This document shows, one piece after another, positions 30,738 through 41,599 of a stretch of DNA of 64,000 bases; position 1 is the first letter of the stretch; each line of letters begins with the position of its first letter. The translations under genes and the position numbers were made by a program. The notes under the pieces are model-generated. The model was given only the letters and a program-made list of their open reading frames with translations. It had not been told where the DNA came from and did no database searches. The DNA comes from an uncultured Vibrio sp. (lineage in GTDB: Bacteria; Pseudomonadota; Gammaproteobacteria; Enterobacterales; Vibrionaceae). The stretch spans positions 124,001-188,000 of the forward strand of contig CANNGN010000007.1 of the NCBI GenBank assembly GCA_947504195.1, written 5' to 3'.

Positions 30738-30822
<85 letters not shown>

Positions 30823-30895
30823 AGGGTGTTTTTTATACTCTAAAAGTATAACTTCGTCTGACGTTTTCCCAACATGTCAGTAAAGTGCGGGTCGC

Positions 30896-30923
30896 ATCAT
30901 AACAAACTCGAACCGGGTGTAAA
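30896..30923 (-). promoter_or_regulatory. Sigma-70 promoter for the tRNA-Tyr operon
   Basis: On the minus strand TTTACA (30918-30923) and TATGAT (30896-30901) are 16 bp apart, followed by a GC-rich stretch (GCGACCCGC). Such a discriminator is typical of stable-RNA promoters under stringent control. It lies about 75 bp upstream of the first tRNA. Confidence 0.75.
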
Positions 30924-31033
30924 GTCTTTTTGATATGAAAATGGTTCGAATGGCGTCTTTTTCAGCAACGCGGTGCGAAAGGGTGTTTTTACGTCTTTTT
31001 ATGGCTGATAAATAGGCGCGCTTTTCAAAGAAA

Positions 31034-31060
31034 AAGCGCTTGATAATTCAGCGCTTTAAT
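31034..31060 (-). terminator. Terminator after yitT
   Basis: AAGCGCT and AGCGCTT pair across a 9-nt loop. On the minus strand the stem is followed by TTTTTCTTT. It lies about 30 bp beyond the yitT stop. Confidence 0.65.
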
Positions 31061-31088
31061 CAATGGTAAAATAGTATTGAAATAGGTC

Positions 31089-31688
31089 TTAACCGTATTT
31101 AACGCTATAGCGTGATGGCTTATGGTTCATCGCTAAAATACAATTGAGAATGACCGCACCAAAGACCGATATTAAGATAGCATTAGTCGGTAAGTGAAAT
31201 AGTGACGCTATCACTATCCCAGAGTCTAATATTACCTGAGTTTTACCGACAGAAATTCCCCATCTATCTTGGATCCATAAGCAAAGTACATTAAACCCAC
31301 CTAAACTCGCCCTGTGACGAAATAGAATTAACATGCCAATTCCCATTAGAACACCGCCAGTCGTGGCGCTATAGATAGGGTTAATGGTCCCGAGTTCGAC
31401 TACTCTAGGCAACATGTCGCTAAACAATGATACTAAGAAACAAGCGAATAAGGTATTAAGCGCAAATGCCGAGCCAAATCGCTTCCAAGCCATGATATAG
31501 AACGGTACATTGACCGAGAAATATATCCAACCAAAAGATACGGGTAAAACTTGACTTAATAACAGAGCCAGCCCAGCTGTGCCTCCGGTGATGAGTTCAG
31601 CTTGATGGAGAAACATAATACCTTGAGCGACTAAAAAGGTGCCCGTTAGTAACGCGATGAAATCTTCTTTGATCGAATGTTTGTTCAT
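31089..31688 (-). CDS. YitT family (DUF161) membrane protein
   Basis: This 199-residue inner-membrane protein has five or six helices. It begins with ALLTGTFLVAQGIMFLHQAELITGGTAGLALLLSQ, the conserved first DUF161 repeat, and has a second copy with TTGGVLMGIGMLILFRHRASLGG (about 108-130). It lacks the C-terminal DUF2179 domain of the longer Bacillus YitT proteins. Function is unknown; transport is often assumed. It stands alone between the tRNA array and glyA. Confidence 0.85.
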   Translation of the reverse strand: MNKHSIKEDFIALLTGTFLVAQGIMFLHQAELITGGTAGLALLLSQVLPVSFGWIYFSVNVPFYIMAWKRFGSAFALNTLFACFLVSLFSDMLPRVVELGTINPIYSATTGGVLMGIGMLILFRHRASLGGFNVLCLWIQDRWGISVGKTQVILDSGIVIASLFHLPTNAILISVFGAVILNCILAMNHKPSRYSVKYG

Positions 31689-32031
31689 TTTTCAATAATC
31701 TAAGGTCTGGAGTACTCACTTTATGGTAGGAAAAATTGCTGATTAGATATAGAGGTAAGGAGTAAATTGCGTAGGGCTTGTGTACGTTTTCTTATACGCA
31801 CTGTAAAGTCTCGGATTGACAGCTAGACATGCATTGCGCATTTTTATAAATGCTATGACCTTAACTAATGAACATTATGAAAGAACTGCATGTTTGTTTA
31901 CGTAAAATAGGCTTTATGATCACGACCTATTTATGTAGAATACGCGCCAACACTATGACGAAAACGTTTGCGTTTTTGTCGAACCAGAGCCTTTGAACAC
32001 AATTCAGTTTTATCTGAAGCAGGAGATACTG
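31689..32031. promoter_or_regulatory. Divergent intergenic region yitT / glyA
   Basis: About 340 bp without a gene. It contains the minus-strand start region of yitT and the long glyA leader. TAGAAT at 31936-31941 could be a -10 box for glyA. The PurR-box match follows at 31958. I looked for a glycine riboswitch (tandem aptamers) and saw nothing convincing. Confidence 0.5.
31957..31980 (+). promoter_or_regulatory. PurR-box match within a hairpin in the glyA leader
   Basis: ACGAAAACGTTTGCGT (31958-31973) closely matches the PurR operator consensus ACGCAAACGTTTTCGT. The surrounding bases also form a 9-bp stem, GACGAAAAC/GTTTTTGTC with one G-U pair, in the RNA. In E. coli PurR represses glyA. 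Confidence 0.7.
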
Positions 32032-33282
32032 ATGCTTAAGCGTGATATGAATATCGCTGATTACGATGCGGAATTATTCGCAGCTATCCAAGAAGAAACT
32101 CTTCGTCAAGAAGAGCACATTGAACTTATCGCTTCTGAGAACTACACCAGTCCTCGTGTAATGGAAGCTCAAGGGACTCAGCTAACGAACAAGTACGCTG
32201 AAGGTTACCCTGGCAAACGTTATTACGGCGGCTGTGAATACGTAGATAAGGCAGAATCTCTAGCCATTGAACGTGCATGTCAGCTATTCGGTTGTGAATA
32301 CGCAAATGTTCAGCCTCACTCTGGCTCTCAAGCAAACAGCGCTGTTTACATGGCTCTATTGAATCCAGGTGATACTGTATTAGGTATGAGCTTGGCTCAT
32401 GGTGGTCACTTAACGCACGGTTCACCAGTAAACTTCTCTGGTAAGCACTACAATGTTATCCCTTATGGTATCGATGAAGCTGGTCAAATTGATTACCAAG
32501 AGATGGAAGAACTTGCTGTTGAACACAAGCCAAAAATGATTATTGGTGGTTTTTCTGCGTATTCTCAAATTGTTGATTGGGCACGCATGCGTGAGATTGC
32601 CGATAAAGTAGGTGCTTACCTATTTGTTGATATGGCTCACGTTGCTGGTTTGATTGCGGCTGGTGTTTATCCAACTCCAGTTCCTCATGCGCACGTCGTT
32701 ACCACAACAACGCACAAAACACTGGCTGGCCCTCGTGGTGGATTGATTCTGTCAAATGATGGCGAAGCAATGTACAAGAAGCTGAACTCTGCGGTATTCC
32801 CTGGCGGTCAAGGTGGTCCTTTGATGCACGTTATCGCTGCTAAAGCGGTTGCGTTCAAAGAAGCGATGGAACCAGAATTTAAGGCCTACCAAGCTCGCGT
32901 TGTTGAAAATGCAAAAGCGATGGCAGCACAGTTCCAAGCTCGTGGCTACAAAATTGTTTCTAACGGTACTGAAAACCACTTGTTCCTAGTCGATTTAATT
33001 GAAAAAGGAATCACTGGTAAAGCTGCTGATGCCGCTTTAGGTTCAGCAAACATTACTGTGAACAAAAACTCAGTGCCAAATGATCCACAAAGCCCGTTTG
33101 TAACATCTGGTATTCGTGTTGGTGCTCCAGCTATTACGCGTCGTGGCTTTACTGCTGATGATGCGAAAGAGCTAGCAGACTGGATGTGTGACGTACTTGA
33201 TAACGTAGATGATTCGGCGAAAATCGAAGAGACAAAACAGAAAGTATTGACGATTTGTAAGCGTCTGCCTGTTTACGCGTAA
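32032..33282 (+). CDS. glyA: Serine hydroxymethyltransferase
   Basis: GlyA is a pyridoxal-phosphate enzyme that converts serine and tetrahydrofolate to glycine and methylene-tetrahydrofolate, the main one-carbon source. From ATG 32032 (AGGAGA 7 bp upstream) the protein has 416 residues and starts [15 protein letters not shown], as in E. coli. [14 protein letters not shown] (about 36-49) and YYGGCEYVD (about 65-73) are conserved. The PLP lysine lies in [16 protein letters not shown] (about 223-238). Confidence 0.98.
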   Translation: MLKRDMNIADYDAELFAAIQEETLRQEEHIELIASENYTSPRVMEAQGTQLTNKYAEGYPGKRYYGGCEYVDKAESLAIERACQLFGCEYANVQPHSGSQANSAVYMALLNPGDTVLGMSLAHGGHLTHGSPVNFSGKHYNVIPYGIDEAGQIDYQEMEELAVEHKPKMIIGGFSAYSQIVDWARMREIADKVGAYLFVDMAHVAGLIAAGVYPTPVPHAHVVTTTTHKTLAGPRGGLILSNDGEAMYKKLNSAVFPGGQGGPLMHVIAAKAVAFKEAMEPEFKAYQARVVENAKAMAAQFQARGYKIVSNGTENHLFLVDLIEKGITGKAADAALGSANITVNKNSVPNDPQSPFVTSGIRVGAPAITRRGFTADDAKELADWMCDVLDNVDDSAKIEETKQKVLTICKRLPVYA

Positions 33283-33306
33283 CTTACGTTCAGCTCTAAA
33301 AATGTT

Positions 33307-33338
33307 AAAAAGCCCTCGATATCGAGGGCTTTTTTTTA
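33307..33338. terminator. Terminator after glyA (probably also lipA)
   Basis: AAGCCCTCG and CGAGGGCTT form a 9-bp stem with an ATAT loop, followed by a run of nine Ts on the plus strand and AAAA on the other side. It separates convergent glyA and lipA. Confidence 0.92.
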
Positions 33339-33394
33339 TACGTTTCTATAGGTAAAGCAAAGGCCAGTTTAGCGATTTGCTTTCCCTTTCTGTG

Positions 33395-34360
33395 TTACTT
33401 AATTTCCATACCTTTGGCTTGAAGATCTGCGTGATATGAAGAACGTACAAACGGCCCACAAGCTGCGTGAGTGAAACCAAGTTCCAGTGCTATGTCTTTT
33501 AGCTCATCAAACTCTTCTGGTGGTACATAACGTTCTACCGGAAGATGATGGCGACTTGGTGCGAGGTATTGTCCAAGTGTCAGCATTGTCACTCCGTGAG
33601 CTCGAAGGTCTTTTAATACTTCGATAATTTCTTCTTTGGTTTCTCCTAAGCCCATCATCAAGCCAGACTTAGTAGGGACATCTGGATGCTGTTCTTTGAA
33701 CTTCTTCAATAGAGTGAGAGACCACTTGTAATTTGCACCCGGGCGAGCTTTACGATAAAGACGAGGCGACGTTTCTAAGTTGTGGTTAAACACATCTGGT
33801 GGATTGTCTTTTAATAGCTCTAACGCGGTATCCATTCGGCCACGAAAATCAGGAACAAGGGTTTCGATTCGAATATCTGGGTTCTGCGCGCGAATTTCGC
33901 GATTACAGTCAGCAAAATGTTGTGCACCACCATCACGCAGATCATCTCGGTCAACGGACGTGACAACGACATATTTCAACTTCATATCTTTGATGGTTTG
34001 CGCCAGCTTTTTGGGTTCATTTGCTTCAGGAGCAACAGGGCGACCATGGGCTACATCACAAAATGGACAACGACGAGTACAAATGGCACCTAATATCATA
34101 AATGTTGCCGTGCCGTGGTTGAAACATTCAGCTAGGTTAGGGCAAGAGGCTTCTTCACATACAGAATGGAGATCATTTTTACGCATCGCGTTTTTGATCT
34201 CTTTAATTCTTTTGCTATCAGATGGCAGTTTTATTTTCATCCATGCAGGCTTGCGCAGAACTTCTTTTTGTTCCGCAGGCATGTTTTTCACTGGAATTAG
34301 TGCCATCTTATCGGCGTCACGATATTTAACGCCTTTTTCCATCTCAATAGGTTTACTCAT
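33395..34360 (-). CDS. lipA: Lipoyl synthase
   Basis: LipA is a radical-SAM enzyme that inserts two sulfurs into octanoyl groups bound to lipoyl domains. From ATG 34360 ([10 protein letters not shown]) the protein has 321 residues. It holds the auxiliary cluster motif [13 protein letters not shown] (about 68-80), the radical-[12 protein letters not shown] (about 94-102) and the terminal RSSYHAD that ligates the auxiliary cluster. The start overlaps the lipB end by 8 bp, so the two lipoate-synthesis steps are coupled. Confidence 0.97.
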   Translation of the reverse strand: MSKPIEMEKGVKYRDADKMALIPVKNMPAEQKEVLRKPAWMKIKLPSDSKRIKEIKNAMRKNDLHSVCEEASCPNLAECFNHGTATFMILGAICTRRCPFCDVAHGRPVAPEANEPKKLAQTIKDMKLKYVVVTSVDRDDLRDGGAQHFADCNREIRAQNPDIRIETLVPDFRGRMDTALELLKDNPPDVFNHNLETSPRLYRKARPGANYKWSLTLLKKFKEQHPDVPTKSGLMMGLGETKEEIIEVLKDLRAHGVTMLTLGQYLAPSRHHLPVERYVPPEEFDELKDIALELGFTHAACGPFVRSSYHADLQAKGMEIK

Positions 34361-35006
34361 GATTCGCTGCTTCTGTAAGAAATTCGACATGCTTGTAATT
34401 TAGAATGACTACAAGCTCATTTACAAGTTGTTGTGCGACTGATTCTACATCATCGGGGCCGCCTAATTGACTCACTTGAATCATCTCCATTCCTTGGTAC
34501 CCACAGGGATTAATTTGAAGGAATGGGTTTAGGTCCATATTGATGTTTAAGGCCAACCCATGAAATGAGCAACCTTTGCGGATCCTAAGTCCTAGTGAGC
34601 ATATTTTTTTTCCTTCGACATACACACCAGGCGCATCAGGGCGAGCGGCAGATTCAATCGCGTACGCGTCTAAGGTTTTAATGACTATATTTTCAATATC
34701 AGTAACTAACTCTCGTACCCCGAGTTCTTTTCGTCGCAAATTTATCAAGAAGTAAGCAACTAATTGGCCTGGACCATGATAGGTCACTTGTCCACCTCGA
34801 TCACTTTGAATCACGGGGATATCACCTGTATTTAACAAGTGCTCAGACTTTCCTGCCTGACCTTGTGTGAATACTGGGTTATGTTCTACCAACCATACTT
34901 CATCGGTGGTGGTGTTATCACGGTTGTTAGTGAAATCATGCATCGCTTGCCATACAGGTTGGTAATCCTGAAGGCCGAGATTTCTCACAACAAGAGAGTG
35001 GGGCAT
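34353..35006 (-). CDS. lipB: Octanoyl-[ACP]:protein octanoyltransferase
   Basis: LipB moves octanoate from acyl-carrier protein to lipoyl domains, supplying the substrate for LipA. The 217-residue protein has the motif [17 protein letters not shown] (about 69-85), the catalytic lysine in [21 protein letters not shown] (about 130-150) and the catalytic cysteine in NPCGYQG (about 168-174). Transcription continues into lipA. ybeD lies 209 bp upstream on the same strand, as in enterobacteria. Confidence 0.97.
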   Translation of the reverse strand: MPHSLVVRNLGLQDYQPVWQAMHDFTNNRDNTTTDEVWLVEHNPVFTQGQAGKSEHLLNTGDIPVIQSDRGGQVTYHGPGQLVAYFLINLRRKELGVRELVTDIENIVIKTLDAYAIESAARPDAPGVYVEGKKICSLGLRIRKGCSFHGLALNINMDLNPFLQINPCGYQGMEMIQVSQLGGPDDVESVAQQLVNELVVILNYKHVEFLTEAANHE

Positions 35007-35215
35007 GAGTTAGCTCAATATAGATAGTTATGTAAAGCGATTATAAACTGTTTTACTACTATTGAACCACATTGGTGATGAAAACATTGAGTAAAAAAGC
35101 AGCTTATTTTTCTAACGGTATGTAATCAAAAGAAAATTAACATTATCATTCAATCAAAAAAAATTGATAAATTAAAATTTAATTACATAATTAGTACGCA
35201 TATTGGCGAATTCAA

Positions 35216-35494
35216 TTATAAAACCATGCGTACAATATCGATATCGCCTAATTCTTTGTACAAGGTTTCAACTTGTTCTATCGATGTTGCGGTGATACGA
35301 ATCGATACCGAGTTATAGGTACCTTTTGAGCTTGGCTTGATGACTGGACTGTAATCTCCAGGGGCGTGACGTTGAATAACTTCCAGTACTTTCTCTGGCA
35401 GTTCAGGCTTTGCTTGACCCATGATCTTAAATGTAAACGGGCAAGGGAACTCGAGAAGATCTTTTAATTTAGCATCTGAGTTTATAGTCAACAT
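35216..35494 (-). CDS. ybeD: UPF0250 family protein YbeD
   Basis: This 92-residue protein has a small ferredoxin-like alpha/beta fold, known structurally from E. coli YbeD. Conserved stretches are [16 protein letters not shown] (about residues 13-28) and [12 protein letters not shown] (about 60-71). A regulatory role linked to lipoate metabolism has been suggested from its linkage with lipB but is not proven. It lies between dacA and lipB, as in E. coli. Confidence 0.93.
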   Translation of the reverse strand: MLTINSDAKLKDLLEFPCPFTFKIMGQAKPELPEKVLEVIQRHAPGDYSPVIKPSSKGTYNSVSIRITATSIEQVETLYKELGDIDIVRMVL

Positions 35495-35567
35495 AGTAGT
35501 AAACTCCTAATGGAAGTGGTTAGCTGGCTGAGAATAGTACTGATTTATATCCACGATCTCAAGATAA

Positions 35568-35598
35568 ACAAAAAGCCACTAAAAGTGGCTTTTTGTTG
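35568..35598 (-). terminator. Terminator after dacA
   Basis: AAAAGCCACT and AGTGGCTTTT form a 10-bp stem with a 3-nt loop. On the minus strand it is followed by TTTTTGTTT. It closes the long leuS-dacA run and precedes ybeD. Confidence 0.88.
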
Positions 35599-35624
35599 TG
35601 TCATTCTTTGCGATGGAAAAAGCG

Positions 35625-36803
35625 TTAGAAAAAGCTTTGAACCAGCAGAACAATGTAGTCCCATAGTCGACTGAAAACACTACCTTTATCGACGTTTTCT
35701 AGCGCTAACAATGGATATTGAGCCACATCTTTTCCATCCAATTGATAGTATAAAGTACCGACTTTCGTACCCTCAATAATTGGAGCTTCAAGTGATTCGT
35801 CAAGAACAAAGCTTGCTTTTAGGCTGTTAGCTTGACCTCGAGGTAACGTGACATAGGTGTCTTGATCAACACCCAATGAGACTGTGCTTTTGTTACCCAT
35901 CCACACGCGCTCATTGATAAATGTTTCGCCCGCTTTATGAGGGGAAACGGTTTCAAAGAAACGGAATCCATAACTTAACAGCTTTTTGCTTTCCGCTTTA
36001 CGTGCATTTTCATTTTTGGTTCCCATCACAACAGAGATCAATCGCATGTTGCCTTCTGAAGCTGAACTAACCAAACTATAACCGGCGTTACTTGTATGAC
36101 CGGTTTTTATACCGTCGACGTTCATACTTTTGTCCCAAAGCAATCCATTTCGGTTGTATTGAGTGATGCCGTTGTAAGAAAATTTTTGCTCAGAATAGAT
36201 CTTGTATTCGTTAGGTACATCACGGATGAGTGCTTTACCTAACTGTGCCATATCATAAGGTGTTGAATACAAACGATCGTCATCAAGGCCATGTACGTTG
36301 GTAAAGTTAGTGTTCGTCATGCCGATACTGCTGGCCCACGCATTCATTAAATCGACAAATGCATCTTCCGAACCGGCAACATGTTCAGCCATTGCTACAC
36401 ACGCATCATTCCCTGATTGGACAATAATGCCGCGGTTGAGATCTTTAACTTTTACAGTAGTCCCGACTTCGATAAACATTTTTGAAGATTCTGGGAAGTT
36501 TTTTGCCCACGCGTTTTCACTGATAACAACGTCATCTTCGAGAGTAATATTACCTCGTCTAAGCTCTTGGCCAATGACGTAACTGGTCATCATTTTGGTT
36601 AAACTAGCAGGAGATAACTTAGTGTTCATCTCTTTTTCGGCTAAGACTTTTCCTGAATGATAGTCAATTAAGACGAAGCCTTTCGCTGAAATTTGCGGTG
36701 CATCAGGAATCACAATTGGTGATGATGCAATTGAAGAAGAAACTGGCGCTGCGATAGCGACAGAAGAAATAATGAGCGATGTAAATAGTCTATTTTTTTT
36801 CAT
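35625..36803 (-). CDS. dacA: D-alanyl-D-alanine carboxypeptidase (PBP5/6 family)
   Basis: DacA removes the terminal D-alanine from peptidoglycan pentapeptides in the periplasm. The 392-residue precursor has a signal peptide (about 1-26). The active-site SxxK in PASLTKMM (Ser67, Lys70), the SGN triad in VQSGNDACVA (about 130-139) and KTG in DGIKTGHT (about 230-237) are all intact. A beta-rich domain follows, and a C-terminal amphipathic helix (RLWDYIVLLVQSFF) anchors it to the inner membrane. It is the last gene of the cell-wall run. Confidence 0.97.
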   Translation of the reverse strand: MKKNRLFTSLIISSVAIAAPVSSSIASSPIVIPDAPQISAKGFVLIDYHSGKVLAEKEMNTKLSPASLTKMMTSYVIGQELRRGNITLEDDVVISENAWAKNFPESSKMFIEVGTTVKVKDLNRGIIVQSGNDACVAMAEHVAGSEDAFVDLMNAWASSIGMTNTNFTNVHGLDDDRLYSTPYDMAQLGKALIRDVPNEYKIYSEQKFSYNGITQYNRNGLLWDKSMNVDGIKTGHTSNAGYSLVSSASEGNMRLISVVMGTKNENARKAESKKLLSYGFRFFETVSPHKAGETFINERVWMGNKSTVSLGVDQDTYVTLPRGQANSLKASFVLDESLEAPIIEGTKVGTLYYQLDGKDVAQYPLLALENVDKGSVFSRLWDYIVLLVQSFF

Positions 36804-36891
36804 AATTACTGCGAAATCTTACAATAAGTGGCGTTATCTTATCAGAAACTAAAAACTAAGGTAGCGATGAATTAATTCTTATCGAAATTCG

Positions 36892-37689
36892 CTATTTAGC
36901 GGCAATATACTTTCTAATAAAAGCGGTGTTGTAGCCTAATTTTTTCACCCGTTTAAGGGTTTGTTGCATGGTTCGGTCGTCATTAAATGGACCAAGTAGA
37001 ACGCGGTGGTTGCGTGTATCACTGTCGACAAAACTTTCGGCTGATAACTTATGACCTAGATCTTGCGATAAAGTTCTAGCTTTTTGAAGATGTTGTGAAG
37101 CTATCACTTGTATCACGGAATTACCAATGATCGGTTTACCGGTGTTTTTTATGGTTTGTTCTTTACTAATGTTGATAGTTTCAATTTCAACGTTAGCAGT
37201 GCCTGTTTTTAGTACGCCGAGTTTATAGGCTGCGGCATAGCTTAAATCTATCACTCTCCCTGCATGGAAAGGACCACGGTCATTGACTCTTACAATTGCG
37301 GTTTTACCGTTACCGAGGTTAGTGACTTTGACATAGCTAGGAAGAGGCAAAGTCTTGTGAGCTGCACTCATTGAGTACATATCGTAGGTTTCACCATTAG
37401 ATGTTAGGTGGCCGTGGAATTTTTGACCATACCATGATGCAATCCCACGCTCTTTAAAGCCGGTCGAATCTTTAATAATTTTATAATGTGAGCCACGTAG
37501 AGAATAATCTTTATTTCCCCCACGGCTGTATGGTTCATATTTGGGTTGTGCATCCTCAACATGATCAACCGCTAGTGGCTTGTCGGGTGCAACATCATTT
37601 TTTATCGAGTAACGGCTTTTGGTCGCACATCCCGATAAGAGGGTCGTGCTTATGACGATCGTTATTGCAATAAAACGTATGGTTCTCAT
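36892..37689 (-). CDS. rlpA: Septal/rare lipoprotein RlpA, lytic transglycosylase with SPOR domain
   Basis: RlpA is an outer-membrane lipoprotein that cleaves naked glycan strands, as shown in Pseudomonas. The 265-residue precursor has a lipobox LLSGC (lipidated Cys21). A double-psi beta-barrel domain (about 75-170) contains GIASWYGQKFHG and RVNDRGPF with the family's catalytic acid and His. A C-terminal SPOR domain (about 188-262) binds septal peptidoglycan. It lies 4 bp downstream of rodA. Confidence 0.94.
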   Translation of the reverse strand: MRTIRFIAITIVISTTLLSGCATKSRYSIKNDVAPDKPLAVDHVEDAQPKYEPYSRGGNKDYSLRGSHYKIIKDSTGFKERGIASWYGQKFHGHLTSNGETYDMYSMSAAHKTLPLPSYVKVTNLGNGKTAIVRVNDRGPFHAGRVIDLSYAAAYKLGVLKTGTANVEIETINISKEQTIKNTGKPIIGNSVIQVIASQHLQKARTLSQDLGHKLSAESFVDSDTRNHRVLLGPFNDDRTMQQTLKRVKKLGYNTAFIRKYIAAK

Positions 37690-37693
37690 TCAG

Positions 37694-38815
37694 TTAGTTT
37701 GCCTTTGAAAATGCTTTTCTATGAGTATGTATTGACATCAAAATACCGAACCCAGCCATCAGAGTCACCATTGATGTACCACCATAACTGATTAATGGAA
37801 GTGGAACACCAACCACGGGCAAAATGCCGCTAACCATGCCAATGTTTACAAAGACATAAACGAAAAAGCTAAGTACGATACTGCCCGCCATCATTTTTCC
37901 GAATGCGGTTTGGGCATTTGTAGCTAAGTATAGACCACGTCCGATAATAAAGAGATAAAGTGACAATAATCCGACGATCCCGATCAGCCCCCATTCTTCA
38001 GCAATAACAGCAAAGATAAAGTCGGTATGCCGTTCGGGTAAAAATTCAAGCTGTGACTGTGTTCCAAGCAGCCATCCTTTACCGGAAATGCCGCCCGAGC
38101 CAATCGCAATTTTACTTTGAATAATATGGTAACCAGCGCCAAGTGGATCTGATTCTGGATCAAAGAGAGTACGCACCCTGACTTTCTGATATTCGTGCAT
38201 CAAGAAAAACCATAATATGGGAATAAATGCACCAAGAGCACATGCGGCTGTTAAAATAATATGCCAACCAATCCCAGCGAGAAATATAACGAATATGCCA
38301 GATGCAGCAATTAATATAGAGGTACCTAAGTCCGGTTGAATCGCGATTAAGATCGTTGGGATAATAACCATTAACAGACCAATGCATAATGTTCTGAACG
38401 TAGGAGGCAATGGCTGCTGACCGATATATCGGGCAATCATCAGTGGAACGGCAAGTTTTAAGAGCTCTGAAGGTTGGAATCGGACAACGCCAATATCGAG
38501 CCAACGCTGCGCCCCTTTTGATACTGAGCCAAAAAATAGTACACCGATAAGCAGTGCAATGCCGACAAAGAAAAGAAAGGGCGCTAATGACTCATAGGTT
38601 CGCGGAGAAAGTTGAGCCAATACAATCATGACGCATACGGCGATCCCAATTCTCATTGCTTGACGATCCATCATTACCATATTTTGACCACTGGCGCTGT
38701 ACATCACAATAAGGCCAAAAGCCATCACCAGCAAGATGCCTAAAAGCAATGGTAGATCAATGTGAAGCCTTTCAAATAGGGCACGATTTCGGCCTGTAGA
38801 CGGGTCGAGTTCCAT
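37694..38815 (-). CDS. rodA: Peptidoglycan glycosyltransferase RodA
   Basis: RodA is the SEDS-family polymerase of the elongasome that maintains rod shape, acting with PBP2. The 373-residue protein has about ten membrane helices. It carries the SEDS signatures [18 protein letters not shown] (about 116-133), QPDLGTS (about 164-170) and [17 protein letters not shown] near the end. The large periplasmic loop holds [18 protein letters not shown]. Its ATG shares a base with the mrdA stop, so the complex partners are coupled. Confidence 0.97.
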   Translation of the reverse strand: MELDPSTGRNRALFERLHIDLPLLLGILLVMAFGLIVMYSASGQNMVMMDRQAMRIGIAVCVMIVLAQLSPRTYESLAPFLFFVGIALLIGVLFFGSVSKGAQRWLDIGVVRFQPSELLKLAVPLMIARYIGQQPLPPTFRTLCIGLLMVIIPTILIAIQPDLGTSILIAASGIFVIFLAGIGWHIILTAACALGAFIPILWFFLMHEYQKVRVRTLFDPESDPLGAGYHIIQSKIAIGSGGISGKGWLLGTQSQLEFLPERHTDFIFAVIAEEWGLIGIVGLLSLYLFIIGRGLYLATNAQTAFGKMMAGSIVLSFFVYVFVNIGMVSGILPVVGVPLPLISYGGTSMVTLMAGFGILMSIHTHRKAFSKAN

Positions 38816-40725
38816 TACGGTTGAGCCTCTTTATCGTTCGTTTCTTCAACAATCGTTTCTTTATCGAGAATGACTTTGGAGAAAATATCGTGCACAACAG
38901 GTGCACCATTGCGAGAGCCGCCACCGGCATTCTCTAGAACAACTGATACGATAACTTTAGGGTCTTTGACTGGCGCAAACCCAGTGAACAGAGCATGGTC
39001 ATGCAAGTGTTCTTCTAATTCATCTGCATTGTATTCTTGGTTTTCAGCAAGGCCAAATACTTGGGCTGTGCCTGATTTGCCAGCACTATCAAATGGCTGC
39101 CCTTTAAATGCATTTCGGGCCGTGCCGCGTTTACCATGGTTTACAAGATACATTCCATTGATCGCTATATCCCAATATTTCTCTGGTACATTCGTTATCG
39201 GGGGGTAAGATTCGATATCAGCCAAAACCTGTTTATTGAAGGGATCGCCATTCTCAAGTGTTGCACGCAATAAATGGGGCGCACGAACTTTACCGTGATG
39301 GACTAATACTGATGTTGCTTTGGCCATTTGCATTGGCGTGGCAGTCCAGTAACCCTGGCCGATTCCAACAGGAATAGTATCCCCTTGATACCACGTATCT
39401 TTATGGCGAGCTCTTTTCCATTCACGTGTTGGCATGTTGGCTTTGCTTTCTTCAAATATGTCGATACCTGTATATTCACCATAACCAAATTTTTTCATCC
39501 AAGTGGAAAGGCGGTCGATACCTAAGTCAAAGGCAATTTGGTAGAAGAAGGTGTCGACAGATTCTTCAATTGCTTTGGTTATGTTGACTTTACCATGGCC
39601 CCAGCGTAACCAATCGCGGTAAGGCTTAGTTTTGGAGTTTGGAATTCGCCAATATCCAGGATCAGATCGGGTGGTGCTAGGAGTAATAACACCTTCTTGG
39701 AGAGCGGCGATCGAAATAAATGGCTTTACCGTCGATGCTGGGGGATATATCCCTAATGTCGCTCGATTAACTAAGGGGCGGTTGGTATCGTTCAAAAGCT
39801 TGCTATAGGCTTTACTTGATATGCCATGAACAAAGGCATTTGGATCGTAACTCGGGCTGGATACCATCGCTAACACGCCATTATCGACAGGGTCGAGCAC
39901 CACGGCTGAACCGCGTCGGCCTCGGAGCAATTTATTGACGTATTGCTGAAGTTCGATATCAAGATTGAGAACGATGTCTTTTCCAGGGACCGGAGCTACG
40001 TATTTTAAGGTACGAATAATACGACCACGACTATTTACTTCGACTTCTTGATATCCAGGAATACCATGAAGAATATCTTCGTAGTAGCGCTCGACACCTA
40101 ATTTTCCAATATCTCGAGTCGCTTGATAAAGGGTTTCTTTGTCTTCGCGCTTGAGGCGAGCAATATCTTTGTCGTTGATGCGTGAAACGTAACCAATAAC
40201 ATGCGTTAAAACTTCATTAAATGGATAGTGTCGTTTCAGGTTCGCGGTGACAGAAACTCCTGGGAATTTGTGCTGATTTACCGAAAATATTGCCACTTGT
40301 TTGGGAGTTAGCTGAGGAAGTAGTGGCACAGAGTTAAAACGTCGGGTATGTCTGCGCTCTTTATTGAATGCGGTAATTCTCTCTTCTGAAATTGGAAGCA
40401 GACTTTTTAAACCCGATATAGTGTCATCCATATTCTTTACTTGCTCCGGGATGATTTCTAGATTGAATATGGGTTGGTTTTCAGCAAGTAAAACACCATT
40501 TCGGTCGTAAATGAGACCTCGGTTTGGGGCAATTGGGACGATTTTGATGCGATTGTCGTTTGAACGCGTTTTATAGTCCTGATATTGATTAACTTGAATG
40601 TTGTAGAGGTTGGCAACGAGCAACGAGACCGAAATAATGATCAGCACAAAGGCAGCTACCGCGCGGTTACGAAATAACCATGCTTCAGCTCGATAATCAC
40701 GAATAGGGCTACGTCTACGAATCAT
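38815..40725 (-). CDS. mrdA: Peptidoglycan D,D-transpeptidase MrdA (PBP2)
   Basis: PBP2 cross-links lateral-wall peptidoglycan with RodA. The 636-residue protein has a short cytoplasmic tail, one membrane helix (about 22-42) and a pedestal domain beginning near [11 protein letters not shown] (68-78). The transpeptidase domain has SxxK (Ser331, Lys334 in PPASTVKPF), SxD in [10 protein letters not shown] (about 391) and KSGTAQ (about 544). It is preceded by rlmH and rsfS in the same direction, the conserved mrd cluster order. Confidence 0.97.
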   Translation of the reverse strand: MIRRRSPIRDYRAEAWLFRNRAVAAFVLIIISVSLLVANLYNIQVNQYQDYKTRSNDNRIKIVPIAPNRGLIYDRNGVLLAENQPIFNLEIIPEQVKNMDDTISGLKSLLPISEERITAFNKERRHTRRFNSVPLLPQLTPKQVAIFSVNQHKFPGVSVTANLKRHYPFNEVLTHVIGYVSRINDKDIARLKREDKETLYQATRDIGKLGVERYYEDILHGIPGYQEVEVNSRGRIIRTLKYVAPVPGKDIVLNLDIELQQYVNKLLRGRRGSAVVLDPVDNGVLAMVSSPSYDPNAFVHGISSKAYSKLLNDTNRPLVNRATLGIYPPASTVKPFISIAALQEGVITPSTTRSDPGYWRIPNSKTKPYRDWLRWGHGKVNITKAIEESVDTFFYQIAFDLGIDRLSTWMKKFGYGEYTGIDIFEESKANMPTREWKRARHKDTWYQGDTIPVGIGQGYWTATPMQMAKATSVLVHHGKVRAPHLLRATLENGDPFNKQVLADIESYPPITNVPEKYWDIAINGMYLVNHGKRGTARNAFKGQPFDSAGKSGTAQVFGLAENQEYNADELEEHLHDHALFTGFAPVKDPKVIVSVVLENAGGGSRNGAPVVHDIFSKVILDKETIVEETNDKEAQP

Positions 40726-40731
40726 TTAAAT

Positions 40732-41202
40732 CTACTCGCGATGGTAAGGGTGATTAGTGGTAATGCTCCACGCTCGGTAGAGACTTTCAGCCATCACGAC
40801 ACGGACCAAAGGGTGAGGCAGCGTGAGAGGTGAAAGAGACCAGCTTTGTTCAGCTGCTTGTTTACAGGCCGGTGCCAGCCCTTCAGGACCACCAATTAAG
40901 ATCGCGACATCTCTACCATCGAGTTTCCATCGGTCTAGTTGGTGTGCTAATTGATGGCTATCCCACGGCTTCCCAGGAATATCCAAGGTGACGATACGAC
41001 TGCCCTTTACAATGGCATTGAGCATTGCTTCGCCTTCTTTATCAAGAATACGAGCAATATCCGCATTTTTCCCCCGTTTTCCCGCAGGAATCTCAATGAG
41101 TTCTAGGGGCATATCATTGGGGAATCGACGCTGATACTCTTTAAACCCAACGTCCACCCAATTGGGCATTTTTGTTCCGACAGCGACGAGCTGGATTTTC
41201 AC
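40732..41202 (-). CDS. rlmH: 23S rRNA (pseudouridine(1915)-N3)-methyltransferase RlmH
   Basis: RlmH is a SPOUT methyltransferase acting on pseudouridine 1915 of 23S rRNA in assembled 70S ribosomes. The 156-residue protein has [17 protein letters not shown] at the start. The SAM-binding knot includes LIGGPEGL (about 101-108), followed by [24 protein letters not shown] and a YHRE terminus, matching E. coli almost end to end. It starts 3 bp after rsfS. Confidence 0.97.
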   Translation of the reverse strand: MKIQLVAVGTKMPNWVDVGFKEYQRRFPNDMPLELIEIPAGKRGKNADIARILDKEGEAMLNAIVKGSRIVTLDIPGKPWDSHQLAHQLDRWKLDGRDVAILIGGPEGLAPACKQAAEQSWSLSPLTLPHPLVRVVMAESLYRAWSITTNHPYHRE

Positions 41203-41205
41203 CGT

Positions 41206-41523
41206 TTAGCTCCAAAGCTTTTCGAGTTGGTATGTGTCTCGAGACTCTTCTTGCATGACATGGAGCATGGAAGAGCCCATATCTAAAATTACCCAATCTC
41301 CTTCGGCTTCACCTTCAATCCCAAGAGGTGCAAGTCCATGTTTTTTGGCTTCTAGTGCCACATGAGTAGCGATGGAAGAAACATGCCGCTTTGAGGTGCC
41401 AGTACAAATAATTAGGTAATCGGTTAGTGTTGATTTGCCTGTGACGTTTAGAGTGACGATGTTTTCTGCTTTCATATCGTCAGCCTTGTCGGCTAGAAAC
41501 AGTTTTAAATCTTCGTGTTGCAA
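41206..41523 (-). CDS. rsfS: Ribosomal silencing factor RsfS
   Basis: RsfS binds uL14 on the 50S subunit and blocks subunit joining when nutrients run out. The 105-residue product is the usual length. It has conserved LTDYLIICTGTSKRHVSSIA (about 32-51), IEGEAEGDWVILDMG and the VMQEESRDTYQLEKLW terminus. It lies between holA and rlmH on the same strand. Confidence 0.96.
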   Translation of the reverse strand: MQHEDLKLFLADKADDMKAENIVTLNVTGKSTLTDYLIICTGTSKRHVSSIATHVALEAKKHGLAPLGIEGEAEGDWVILDMGSSMLHVMQEESRDTYQLEKLWS

Positions 41524-41599
41524 AGTTTTACCTCAATCGATCGGGGGGTCTAAAACAGTAAAATCATAGCATGCTTTGTTTTGGTAAGTGTCAAAGTCG

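Noticed and set aside
31689..32031. Glycine riboswitch or MetR site upstream of glyA
   Set aside because: No tandem aptamer fold is visible, and the TGAA-type half-sites near 31866-31880 do not form the spaced MetR palindrome.
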